33,618 nt of DNA from IMG/VR virus record IMGVR_UViG_3300027734_000198, positions 1-33,618 of that record. One strand, 5' to 3'. The translations under genes and the position numbers were made by a program. This DNA is from a virus. This document shows, piece after piece, positions 22,761-29,820 of the stretch. The stretch's first letter is position 1, and each line of letters begins with the position of its first letter. The notes under the pieces are model-generated. The model worked only from the letters and a program-made list of their open reading frames with translations, ran no database searches and was not told where the DNA came from.

Positions 22761-23522
22761 ATGCACTACTACCAATTCAATATTGGTGACTATCTCAGTC
22801 ACACAAAGCATCTTGATTTAATGGAAGATTTGGCTTATCGCCGACTTCTTGATCTTTACTATTTACATGAACGACCGTTGAACAGCGGTATAGCGTCTGT
22901 TGCACGGCAGATCGGTATGCGTGACCAAGAGACAGAGGTCAAAACTGTGCTTGAGGAGTTTTTTGACTTATCCGATGATGGGTGGATAAACCAACGAGCA
23001 GACAAAGAAATTAAGCATTTCCACAGCAAAATTGATCAGGCATCAAGGGCTGGTAAGGCATCTGCTGAACGGAGGATGAGCGCACGTTCAACGGACGTTC
23101 AACTAACCAATAACCAAGAACCAATAACCAATAACCAATTAAAACCCTCTTTATGTCCACCTGACGGTGAACTTGAATCAGCAAAAAAGTTACCTGGCTG
23201 TGACCACAAGGCAGTCATTGAGCTGTACCACCAGAATCTGCCCACAATGCGGCGAGTGGAGGTTTGGAACGAAACCCGAGCTGGTTACCTACGGCAACGA
23301 TGGCGGGAGGTGGCGGCAGAGCTGGCGCAAGCGCAAGACATCACCGCATCTGATGTGCTTAACTGGTGGAGTGAGTTTTTCCAATCTGTTGGCAAATCCA
23401 GATTTTTGACCGGTAGGGTTAACAGCAAGGACGGTCGGGCATTTGTTGCCGACTTGGAATGGATACTAAAACCAAGCAATTTTGCAAAAATCGTAGAGGG
23501 GAAATATCATGGCAATAACTAA
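22761..23522 (+). CDS. DUF1376 replication protein (replisome organizer-like)
   Basis: A 253-residue protein. Residues 1 to about 95 are the DUF1376 domain: YYQFNIGDYLSHTKHLDLME, DLAYRRLLDLYYLHERPL and the FFDLSDDGWINQRADKEI end, a winged-helix-like fold. A linker (about 100-135) is coded by tandem DNA repeats (QLTNNQEPITNNQL). The C-terminal part, with YLRQRWREVAAELAQ, FLTGRVNSKDGRAFVADLEW and ILKPSNFAKIVEGKYHGNN, matches the conserved end of phage replisome organizers that load helicase. It is the third element of the rightward early unit, as lambda O is, and the origin may lie within the gene. Confidence 0.82.
   Translation: MHYYQFNIGDYLSHTKHLDLMEDLAYRRLLDLYYLHERPLNSGIASVARQIGMRDQETEVKTVLEEFFDLSDDGWINQRADKEIKHFHSKIDQASRAGKASAERRMSARSTDVQLTNNQEPITNNQLKPSLCPPDGELESAKKLPGCDHKAVIELYHQNLPTMRRVEVWNETRAGYLRQRWREVAAELAQAQDITASDVLNWWSEFFQSVGKSRFLTGRVNSKDGRAFVADLEWILKPSNFAKIVEGKYHGNN
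23105..23139 (+). repeat. Five tandem heptamers inside the replication gene
   Basis: Five back-to-back copies of AACCAAT fill 23105-23139; the second reads AACCAAG and the other four are identical. A 7-base period in a coding frame repeats each 21 bases, which explains the peptide TNNQEPI then TNNQ. An AT-rich stretch follows. The pattern suits iterons that bind the initiator within its own gene, as in lambda O. Confidence 0.8.
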
Positions 23523-23709
23523 GTTCACTCAGCAAAAAGACGATTCTTTTGATGACACACTGCGTTTAATGTGTTCTGTCCAAGGTTGTCCAAACCGTTG
23601 GTCAGTTAACTCTGATGGCGAAAAACCCAAGTGCTCAAAACACCAATGGAATAAAAATGAGAAAAAGACACCTGCTAAAAGCTGGCACGATTTCGGGGAA
23701 GAATTCTAA
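23509..23709 (+). CDS. Small Cys-rich zinc-ribbon-like protein
   Basis: Sixty-six residues. The centre has LMCSVQGCPNRWSVNSDGEK and PKCSKHQW, so three cysteines plus a further Cys or His in the spacing of a small zinc ribbon (C-x4-C ... C-x2-H). The rest is charged. GAGGGG precedes the ATG, which overlaps the end of the DUF1376 gene by fourteen bases. Its place between replication genes suggests a DNA- or protein-binding accessory in replication. Similar small proteins are common in phage early regions and are uncharacterised. Confidence 0.6.
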   Translation: MAITKFTQQKDDSFDDTLRLMCSVQGCPNRWSVNSDGEKPKCSKHQWNKNEKKTPAKSWHDFGEEF

Positions 23710-23717
23710 AATGAACC

Positions 23718-23996
23718 ATGAGCACAGAAAAATCGCCAATTCAATCCTTAGCCGACTTAAAGACGGCGAACAATTTAGCCAATCAGTCATTAGAACAGCG
23801 CTTAAAGATACAGGAGACCTTGCGCCAAACCGAGGCGAGAGATTGGATCAAGCGGTACAGGAAAAAGATCAAGGAGGAGGGCGCAACCGAAGCATGGGCA
23901 TGGTGGCAGAAAACCTTATCCGACTTAGTAAAAAAACGTGGTCAGAAAGCTGTGGACGAATTGCGGAGGCGCATGAATGAGGGCGGCAAAAATTGA
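23718..23996 (+). CDS. Small basic helical protein of the replication region
   Basis: Ninety-two residues, mainly helix: LADLKTANNLANQSLEQRLK, LRQTEARDWIKRYRKKIKEE, then TEAWAWWQKTLSDLVKKRGQ and a basic tail VDELRRRMNEGGKN. It has no cysteines or catalytic motif. The net positive charge suggests contact with nucleic acid. A competing frame (from 23615) covers the same bases but overlaps the previous gene by 95 bases and has less protein-like composition, so I prefer this frame. It overlaps the VRR-NUC gene by twenty bases. Function unknown. Confidence 0.55.
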   Translation: MSTEKSPIQSLADLKTANNLANQSLEQRLKIQETLRQTEARDWIKRYRKKIKEEGATEAWAWWQKTLSDLVKKRGQKAVDELRRRMNEGGKN

Positions 23997-24264
23997 TGCA
24001 AATCAAGAGGCGGTGGTCACGGCGCTACGAACGGCTGGCGCTACGGTGCAGTCTTTGGCTGGTGTTGGAAAGGGTGTACCTGATTTGCTGGTGGGCTATA
24101 AAGGCCAAACCCTGCTCATGGAAGTTAAAGACGGCTTTAAAGCGCCGTCTGCGCGACTTTTGACTGAAGACCAGCTACGGTGGCATCATAACTGGTTAGG
24201 GGGCGCATTGGCGGTTGTAGACAGCCCTGATGCGGCTTTACGCATGATTGGGGTGATCAAGTGA
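23977..24264 (+). CDS. VRR-NUC domain nuclease
   Basis: A 95-residue stand-alone VRR-NUC protein of the PD-(D/E)XK fold. After a helix (DANQEAVVTALRTAGATVQS) comes GKGVPDLLVG with Asp36, then TLLMEVKDG with Glu49 and Lys51, and a Gln-containing helix LTEDQLRWHHNW. These are the metal and catalytic residues. Stand-alone phage VRR-NUC proteins are thought to cut branched DNA such as Holliday junctions. GGAGG lies before the ATG. Its end overlaps the next GTG start (GTGA). It probably resolves recombination or replication intermediates before packaging. Confidence 0.88.
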   Translation: MRAAKIDANQEAVVTALRTAGATVQSLAGVGKGVPDLLVGYKGQTLLMEVKDGFKAPSARLLTEDQLRWHHNWLGGALAVVDSPDAALRMIGVIK

Positions 24265-24986
24265 GAATTGTTTGTTGGTTTAGTTGCGGGGCGGCAAGCG
24301 CAGTAGCCACAAAATTGGCAATTGCTGAAAATAATGGCAAATTACCTTTAATCATTGCTTACACAGAAGTGGCAGAGGAACATCTTGACAACAAGCGGTT
24401 TTTGAAAGATTGTGAAATTTGGTTTGGTCAAGAAATAATAATTTTGAGAAATGATTTCTATCAGGGGTCAATTTACAAGGTGTTTGAAAAAAACTACATT
24501 CGCACACCTAAAGGCGCACCATGCACTAGAGCATTAAAAAAACAGGTTCGCCAAAGGTTTGAGGAAAAAACTGACAGACAAGTGTTTGGTTATACGGCAG
24601 AAGAACAGGCGCGGCTTGATAGGTTTATTGATGCCAACAATGATGTAAATATTTGGACTCCTTTAATTGACAAAGGGCTTTCCAAAGAAGATTGTTTGGC
24701 TATGCTTAAAAACGCCAATATTGAATTGCCTGCAATGTATCGCCTTGGATATAACAACAACAATTGCATTGGGTGTGTCAAAGGCGGCATGGGGTATTGG
24801 AACAAAATTAAGGTAGATTTTCCTGACCACTTTGATCGCATGGCAAAACTTGAACGATTTAAAAAGCAAACGGTATTTAAAGACCGTTATTTGGATGAAT
24901 TAAAACCTACAGACGGGCATTATCCAAGTGAGCAGAACATTGAATGTTCTATTTTTTGCCAAATGGCTGAACAGGATTACAAGTGA
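24261..24986 (+). CDS. PAPS reductase-family (PP-loop) protein
   Basis: A 241-residue adenine-nucleotide alpha-hydrolase protein with a PAPS-reductase-type core. The PP-loop is SCGAAS (residues 8-13), TEVAEEHLDNKRFLKDCE follows, and GAPCTRALKKQVRQRFEE includes Cys88. Further cysteines at 169 and 172 (NCIGCVKGG) and at 229 and 233 (IECSIFC) could bind an iron-sulfur cluster with Cys88. Such proteins occur in many phages; roles proposed include sulfur chemistry on DNA or RNA or nucleotide activation. A true assimilatory PAPS reductase is unlikely, since the usual C-terminal ECG-H motif is absent. Start is GTG in a GTGA overlap. Confidence 0.78.
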   Translation: MRIVCWFSCGAASAVATKLAIAENNGKLPLIIAYTEVAEEHLDNKRFLKDCEIWFGQEIIILRNDFYQGSIYKVFEKNYIRTPKGAPCTRALKKQVRQRFEEKTDRQVFGYTAEEQARLDRFIDANNDVNIWTPLIDKGLSKEDCLAMLKNANIELPAMYRLGYNNNNCIGCVKGGMGYWNKIKVDFPDHFDRMAKLERFKKQTVFKDRYLDELKPTDGHYPSEQNIECSIFCQMAEQDYK

Positions 24987-25261
24987 GAAGCCTTGAGCAA
25001 AACCGGCTAATGTGGGCAAACCTTGAGGACATTGCCCAGCAAGTGGTCTGGTACGGTCAAAAGCTACACAAGGAAGAATGGAAAGATGTTTTGACGGCTG
25101 CGCTGAAAAAGCAAAAGATCGTGCCTGGCATTGAGGGCGGGTTTGTGGTCATTGGCGCAAGGACAAGCAAAATGAGCGTGGCAGAAATGACCGAGCTGAT
25201 TGAGCTGTCATCCATGTTTGGCGCACAGCAAGGTGTTAAGTTTCGAGCATTAGAGGAATAA
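24983..25261 (+). CDS. ninB: NinB recombination protein
   Basis: Ninety-two residues, shorter than lambda NinB but with its conserved blocks: RSLEQNRLMWANLEDIAQQV, WYGQKLHKEEWKDVLTAALK, VPGIEGGFVVIGARTSKMSV and the C-terminal helix LIELSSMFGAQQGVKF. NinB binds single-stranded DNA and acts in phage recombination, in lambda as a RecFOR-like function. Start is GTG overlapping the previous stop. The gene stands between two nuclease genes, in keeping with this role. Good confidence because several blocks match in order. Confidence 0.85.
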   Translation: MRSLEQNRLMWANLEDIAQQVVWYGQKLHKEEWKDVLTAALKKQKIVPGIEGGFVVIGARTSKMSVAEMTELIELSSMFGAQQGVKFRALEE

Positions 25262-25287
25262 AAAGGGGATCGGCACAAGGCCGACCC
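25260..25287 (-). terminator. Possible terminator on the minus strand
   Basis: Read on the minus strand, GGGTCGGC, loop CTTGT, GCCGATCCC forms an eight-pair stem with one bulged T, and TTTTT follows after one C. On the plus strand the stem is followed by AAAATAATC, so it would not stop rightward reading well. No minus-strand gene is seen upstream of it, so it might stop antisense transcripts or be chance. Confidence 0.35.
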
Positions 25288-25337
25288 AAAATAATCACCG
25301 CAAGCATTTAAAACGGCAACCAAAAAGAAGTGTATCC

Positions 25338-25691
25338 ATGTTCCAAAAACATCAATATGTAAGGTCAAAAAAGTTACTCAAACTGGTAGCGGGTCTTGAT
25401 TGCCAATCCTGTGGGTCGGGCAATATGGTGCAAGCGGCGCACACAAATTGGGGTGGTGGCAAAGGTCGGGGCGTCAAGGCTGACGACAATTTGGTGGCTG
25501 CGCTGTGCCTCAAATGCCATTACGAGATTGACCAAGGCAAAGACATGAGCAAAGAAGAACGGCAAGAAATGTGGGAACAAGCACACATTGCCACCGTAAA
25601 AAAACTGTACATTCAAGGACTTTGGCCTGTTGACGTGCCGATTCCAGCGTTTACAATTGAGCCGCAGTTGTCTCCTTTGCAGGGGCATTGA
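25338..25691 (+). CDS. HNH-like zinc nuclease (DUF968/NinG-type)
   Basis: A 117-residue protein with a treble-clef zinc finger: DCQSCGSGN (Cys22, Cys25), VQAAHTNWGGGKGRGVKADD (His35) and ALCLKCHYEIDQG (Cys57, Cys60, His61). These are the metal and catalytic elements of the small phage HNH and DUF968 recombination-type nucleases. The AAH..W.G.GKGRG.KADD block is typical. The place after NinB matches the lambda nin region, where NinG/Rap cuts recombination intermediates. Ribosome site is weak (AGAAG). Its stop lies inside the stem of a strong terminator. Confidence 0.8.
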   Translation: MFQKHQYVRSKKLLKLVAGLDCQSCGSGNMVQAAHTNWGGGKGRGVKADDNLVAALCLKCHYEIDQGKDMSKEERQEMWEQAHIATVKKLYIQGLWPVDVPIPAFTIEPQLSPLQGH

Positions 25692-25706
25692 CCCCTGCTT
25701 TTTTTT
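25679..25706 (+). terminator. Rho-independent terminator of the early unit
   Basis: GCAGGGG and CCCCTGC pair perfectly over seven bases around a six-base loop (25686-25691), and eight T residues follow (25699-25706). It overlaps the stop of the HNH gene. It likely ends the early replication/recombination transcript, unless an antitermination system lets polymerase continue to the packaging genes. Confidence 0.9.
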
Positions 25707-25715
25707 AGGATAACC

Positions 25716-26072
25716 ATGAAAAAAGACGTAGCCGACTTTATTTCCACGCTGTTTCACAGCTCAACGGTGACGCATTTCATGCACCTAAGCACCGATTCAT
25801 ATGCCACGCATAAGGCTTTGGGTAAATACTACCCAGCCATTGTCGATTTGGCTGACAACTACGCAGAGGCGTATTCAGGCTGTTACGAAAAGATCAAGGA
25901 TTTTCCTGAAAACTTTCACAACGCCAAAGACCCGCAAAAGTACCTTGCCAGCATCAAAACTTACATTGAAAAAAACCGTGATGCTTTGCCAGACGACAGT
26001 CATTTGCAAAACATTGTGGATGAGATTGCCGCACTGGTTGATAGCACAATCTATTTATTGTCATTAAAATGA
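25716..26072 (+). CDS. Helical phage protein (DUF5856-like)
   Basis: A 118-residue all-helical protein: KKDVADFISTLFHSSTVTHF, STDSYATHKALGKYYPAIVD, DLADNYAEAYSGCYEKIKDF, then SIKTYIEKNRDALPDDSH and a last helix DEIAALVDSTIYLLSLK. The four-helix layout with a conserved H, Y, D/E pattern is like the DUF5856 or Dps/ferritin-type proteins seen in other phages. AGGA lies five bases before the ATG. It is the first gene after the terminator. A clear metal site cannot be assigned by eye. Confidence 0.65.
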   Translation: MKKDVADFISTLFHSSTVTHFMHLSTDSYATHKALGKYYPAIVDLADNYAEAYSGCYEKIKDFPENFHNAKDPQKYLASIKTYIEKNRDALPDDSHLQNIVDEIAALVDSTIYLLSLK

Positions 26073-26749
26073 TCAGGATATTTGCTGGCTATGACCCAAG
26101 GGAAGCTGTTGGCTACCATGTGTTCTGCCAGAGCCTGATTGAGCGCACCAGCGAGCCGGTAGCCATAACACCGTTATACGGTACACAGCGGGACGGCACA
26201 AACGCATTTACTTATCAGCGGTTTCTTGTACCCTACTTCACCAAGTTTAGCGGCAGGGCAATATTTTTGGACGCAAGCGATATGCTGATGCTGTCTAACA
26301 TTGATGACCTTGCCAAGCTGTTTGACCCGACCAAGGCAGTGCAAGTGGTTAAGCACAATTACCTGACCAAGCACCCAAAGAAATACATTGGCACACCAAT
26401 GGAAGCGGCGAACAGGGACTATCCCCGAAAGAACTGGTCAAGCCTAATTCTGTGGAATTGTGACCACCTAAGAAACCGAGTGCTGACACCTGACTTTGTG
26501 GCTGACCACAGCGGCTCAGACTTACACCGTTTCGGTTGGTTGCCCGATTCACTTATCGGTGAGTTACCGAAAGAATGGAACGTATTGATTGGCGAACAGG
26601 ACAACAAAAATGCCAGAATTGCCCATTACACGCTTGGCATACCTGAGTTTGAGCATTACCAAGATTGTGATTTCAGCAAGCAATGGTTTAACACCAAAAG
26701 CCGACTAATGAACGGCTTGATCAAAATGCGGGAGACGGTCGATGGATAA
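26069..26749 (+). CDS. Glycosyltransferase, GT-A (GT8-like)
   Basis: A 226-residue protein starting at the ATGA overlap. It begins IRIFAGYDPREAVGYHVFCQ, then SLIERTSEPVAITPL, a GT-A start. FLDASDMLML (Asp68, Asp71) is the metal-binding DxxD-type motif that holds a nucleotide sugar, and RIAHYTLGIPEF near the end matches the late HYT element of GT8-like phage proteins. It may decorate DNA, virion or host surface glycans; the acceptor is unknown. It has no membrane anchor. Similar glycosyltransferases are frequent in aquatic phages. It is physically separate from the 1962-4758 sugar genes. Confidence 0.78.
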   Translation: MIRIFAGYDPREAVGYHVFCQSLIERTSEPVAITPLYGTQRDGTNAFTYQRFLVPYFTKFSGRAIFLDASDMLMLSNIDDLAKLFDPTKAVQVVKHNYLTKHPKKYIGTPMEAANRDYPRKNWSSLILWNCDHLRNRVLTPDFVADHSGSDLHRFGWLPDSLIGELPKEWNVLIGEQDNKNARIAHYTLGIPEFEHYQDCDFSKQWFNTKSRLMNGLIKMRETVDG

Positions 26750-26755
26750 CGGTAA

Positions 26756-27886
26756 ATGAAAATCACCCAAAAAAAGGTTGACAGCCTAATACCTTATATC
26801 AACAACAGCCGCACCCACAGCGATGAGCAAGTGGCACAAATAGCGGCAAGCATTAAAGAGTTTGGCTGGACTAACCCAATATTGGTAGATGGCGACAACA
26901 GCATCATTGCCGGCCACGGCAGGCTAATGGCGGCAAGGAAGCTGGGCTACAAGGAAGTACCCACCATTGAGCTGTCAGACTTAACAGAAACCCAAAAAAA
27001 AGCCTACATCATTGCCGACAACCGCCTGGCGCTTAACGCTGGCTGGGACAACGAGCTGCTAACCATTGAGCTTAACGATTTGCTGGCAGATGGCTTTGCA
27101 TTGGAATTGCTGGGCTTTGACCCTAAAGAGCTAGACGCATTGCTTGAGCCAGAAGTGGTTGAGGGCTTAACAGACGAGGATGCTGTTCCTGATGTACCTG
27201 ATGAGCCAACAACCAAACGCGGGGACATATATCAACTTGGTTATCACCGATTGATGTGTGGTAATTCAACATTTATAGATGATGTTGAAAAGTTAATGCA
27301 GGGTACATATCCTGATCTGATACACACAGACCCACCGTATGGAATGAATGCTGTTAGCAAATCGTCTGTGCTTAAAAAGAATTACAAAATTGATATTCTT
27401 GGTGATGATTCGCCAGACGTGGCAAAAGACGCATTCAATTTGATTTATGGGTTATATCCAGAAGCCAAGCATATTTGGTGGGGGGCAAACTATTATTGTT
27501 CCGCATTGCCCGACAGCGAATGCTGGCTTGTTTGGGACAAGGACAATGGTCAATCCGATCAAACCGATTGCGAGTTGGCATGGGCAAATTTTAGAAGTGT
27601 TGTGCGCCAATTTACCAAATCATCAGAAAAAAAGAATCGCGTACACCCAACACAAAAGCCCGTGGCATTGATGGAATGGATTATTCGCCGTTTCAAATTA
27701 TCATCTGACACCATTGCTGATTATTTTGGCGGGTCTGGAAGCACATTGATTGCTGCTGAAAAGCACGGGATCAAAGCATTTGTGATGGAATTTGACCCAA
27801 AATTCTGCGATGTGATTGTTAAACGGTGGGAAGACTTTACAGGCAAAAAAGCCGTATTGTTGTTAGAATCCACCGTAACAGCTTAA
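26756..27886 (+). CDS. ParB-like plus N6-adenine/N4-cytosine DNA methyltransferase
   Basis: A 376-residue fusion. Residues 1 to about 95 form a ParB/Srx-like domain (NPILVDGDNSIIAGHGRLMA, residues 40-59, then AARKLGY and IIADNRLALNAGWDNEL). Residues about 155-376 are a beta-class amino-methyltransferase, with catalytic DPPY at 192-195, then HPTQKP (297-302) and SAM motif DYFGGSGST (322-330). The order, DPPY before FGGSG, defines the class. It methylates phage DNA, probably to evade host restriction; no matching nuclease is nearby. The ribosome site is weak. The region between the motifs is short, so target specificity may be relaxed. Confidence 0.88.
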   Translation: MKITQKKVDSLIPYINNSRTHSDEQVAQIAASIKEFGWTNPILVDGDNSIIAGHGRLMAARKLGYKEVPTIELSDLTETQKKAYIIADNRLALNAGWDNELLTIELNDLLADGFALELLGFDPKELDALLEPEVVEGLTDEDAVPDVPDEPTTKRGDIYQLGYHRLMCGNSTFIDDVEKLMQGTYPDLIHTDPPYGMNAVSKSSVLKKNYKIDILGDDSPDVAKDAFNLIYGLYPEAKHIWWGANYYCSALPDSECWLVWDKDNGQSDQTDCELAWANFRSVVRQFTKSSEKKNRVHPTQKPVALMEWIIRRFKLSSDTIADYFGGSGSTLIAAEKHGIKAFVMEFDPKFCDVIVKRWEDFTGKKAVLLLESTVTA

Positions 27887-27906
27887 CGAGTTCCCCTATA
27901 TAAAAG

Positions 27907-28245
27907 ATGGCACTAATTCCTCAAAAGGCGCACAAGCCAACCGATGAGACCCGCAGGATGGTCGAAAGCACCAGCGGATTAGGCTTGCCGCATGAGCAAA
28001 TAGCCATTCTTGTGGGCATAGACGACAAGACTTTACGCAAGTATTACCGCACCGAATTAGATTTAGGTAAGGCCAAAGCCAACGGACAAATAGCCAAAAC
28101 CTTGTTTGGTAAAGCCACAGGGGGCGACACTACCGCATTGATCTGGTGGACAAAGACGCAGATGCGCTGGGCTGAAACCGTTAAGCAAGAAATCACAGGC
28201 GCAGAGGGTCAAGACTTGGTGATCAAGTGGGCAGCAGGGAAATAA
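27907..28245 (+). CDS. Terminase small subunit
   Basis: A 112-residue DNA-binding protein. The HTH is LPHEQIAILVGIDDKTLRKY with YRTELDLGKAKANGQIAKTL, a Phage_terminase-small-type pattern, followed by ATGGDTTALIWWTKTQMRW, a conserved central helix, and a short C-terminus ending IKWAAGK. It recognises phage DNA and recruits the large subunit. The gene lies directly before and overlaps the large subunit by 19 bases. The ATG has only a weak AAAAG site. Homologues with AxFWLKtrmgW-type helices support the call. Confidence 0.8.
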   Translation: MALIPQKAHKPTDETRRMVESTSGLGLPHEQIAILVGIDDKTLRKYYRTELDLGKAKANGQIAKTLFGKATGGDTTALIWWTKTQMRWAETVKQEITGAEGQDLVIKWAAGK

Positions 28246-29546
28246 TACTGCCGTATAGCCCGCGGGAAGCATTTATGCCTTTCCACAATAGAACAGAACG
28301 CTGGTCGTGTTTGGTTGCCCACCGTAGGGCTGGCAAGACCGTGGCGGCAATCAATGACCTAATCAAACGAGCCATCACCGAGGGTCATAGAGGGGCGCAA
28401 TATGCTTATATAGCCCCATTTCGCAGCCAGGCTAAACGAGTGGCATGGGACTACATTAAGCATTACGCCGCACCAATCACTAAAACCACCAATGAATCAG
28501 ATTTGGCGGTAGAGCTGCTTAACGGCGCAAAGATCATGCTGTTTGGCTCAGACAATGCAGATGCCATGCGAGGTTTAGGATTTAACGGCGTATACCTTGA
28601 CGAATACGGTGACTTTAAGCCCAGCGTTTGGGGTAACGTCATTCGCCCCACATTGTCAGACCGGCTTGGCTGGGCGGTCTTTGGTGGTACGCCAAAGGGC
28701 AAAAATCAGTTTCACGATATTTACAAGGTCAGCCAAGTTGTGCCTGATTGGTTTCTGTTAAGGCTACCAGCAAGCGTGTCCCAAATACTGCCAGACTCAG
28801 AATTGCAGGCGGCTCGGTCACAGTTAAGCCAAGACCAGTACGACCAAGAGTATGAATGCAGCTTTGATGCCGCTATCCTTGGTGCGTTCTTTGGTCATGA
28901 AATGCGCTTGGCTGATGATGAGGGCAGGATATGTGAGTTGCCGTTTGAGCCTGAATCTTCTGTATATACGGCGTGGGACTTAGGTTACCGAGACGACACT
29001 GCCATTTGGTTTTATCAGGTAGTGCGGGGCGAGATCAGGGTAATGGACTACTACGCGGTCAGCGGCGCAAGCATTGAGGAAATCTGCGATGCGGTCATAG
29101 CCAAGGGCTACCGATATACCCGCCACCACCTACCGCATGATGCTAGAGCCAAAACCTTGGCCTCGGGTGGTAAGTCGATTGTCGAGCAATTGGCAGCGCA
29201 TCTGGGCGGCATAAGCAAGTTGGCAATAGTGCCTGAGATTGGCATACAAGACGGCATCCAAGCGGTGCGGATGATTTTGCCAATCTGTTATTTTGATTCC
29301 AGATGCGATGAGGGCTTGGAAGCGTTGAGGCAATATCAGCGGGAATACGATGAAGATAAGAAAACTTTTCGTCAAACTCCGCGCCACGACTGGTGCTCAC
29401 ACCCCGCAGATGCGTTTAGAATGTTGGCAGTAGCCTATCGACAAGAGGCAAGAGATCAAACACCGCCCAAGGGCAAGACCCTGCAAACCATCACACTTGA
29501 TGAGCTGTGGGACTTTGAGATGCAACATAAAGAGGAGCGAATATGA
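28227..29546 (+). CDS. terL: Terminase large subunit
   Basis: A 439-residue packaging motor. Walker A is AHRRAGKT (31-38), Walker B VYLDE (122-126), and the coupling motif FGGTPKG (152-158). The nuclease part has AWDLGYRDDTA (Asp251) and a late HPADAFRM with Asp395. This set is the standard TerL order: ATPase, then RNase-H-like nuclease. Start is GTG inside the small-subunit gene. It cuts and pumps DNA into the prohead through the portal encoded two genes later. The packaging type cannot be fixed without a phylogeny, but it resembles headful or direct-repeat podo-like TerL. Confidence 0.92.
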   Translation: MGSREIILPYSPREAFMPFHNRTERWSCLVAHRRAGKTVAAINDLIKRAITEGHRGAQYAYIAPFRSQAKRVAWDYIKHYAAPITKTTNESDLAVELLNGAKIMLFGSDNADAMRGLGFNGVYLDEYGDFKPSVWGNVIRPTLSDRLGWAVFGGTPKGKNQFHDIYKVSQVVPDWFLLRLPASVSQILPDSELQAARSQLSQDQYDQEYECSFDAAILGAFFGHEMRLADDEGRICELPFEPESSVYTAWDLGYRDDTAIWFYQVVRGEIRVMDYYAVSGASIEEICDAVIAKGYRYTRHHLPHDARAKTLASGGKSIVEQLAAHLGGISKLAIVPEIGIQDGIQAVRMILPICYFDSRCDEGLEALRQYQREYDEDKKTFRQTPRHDWCSHPADAFRMLAVAYRQEARDQTPPKGKTLQTITLDELWDFEMQHKEERI

Positions 29547-29818
29547 GCCAGCCAGTAGCAGAAGTCGGTGCATACAAAAACATCACCGCCACAGGTGCAG
29601 TCACAACAGGCCCATGCCAATTGCTTGGCTTTTACGTCAACAGCACCAGCTCAGGCACTTTGGTGCTTAGAGACGGTGGCGCAAGCGGTACAGTTATGTG
29701 CGGCACAATTACACCGGCAGTTGGTTATCACCCATTTCCCGCCAACGTAGGAACTAGCCTACACGCAACCGAGGGTGGCACATTGGATGTGACATTCTTC
29801 TTTGCCAGCGGTAACTGA
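29543..29818 (+). CDS. Small beta-rich virion-region protein
   Basis: Ninety-one residues joined to the terminase by an ATGA overlap. It is Gly/Thr/Ser-rich and beta-rich: GAYKNITATGAVTTGPCQLL, FYVNSTSSGTLVLRDGGASG, and GGTLDVTFFFASGN at the end. This kind of short protein is often encoded next to portal genes in podo-like phages and may be a minor head component or decoration. It has no charged DNA-binding patch and no membrane segment. Assignment rests on position and composition. Confidence 0.6.
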   Translation: MSQPVAEVGAYKNITATGAVTTGPCQLLGFYVNSTSSGTLVLRDGGASGTVMCGTITPAVGYHPFPANVGTSLHATEGGTLDVTFFFASGN

Positions 29819-29820
29819 TT

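Noticed and set aside
23615-23980. Plus-strand frame of 121 codons overlapping 23718-23996
   Set aside because: It overlaps the zinc-ribbon-like gene by 95 bases and has no plausible ribosome site. The 23718 frame gives a more protein-like helical product that links to the VRR-NUC gene.
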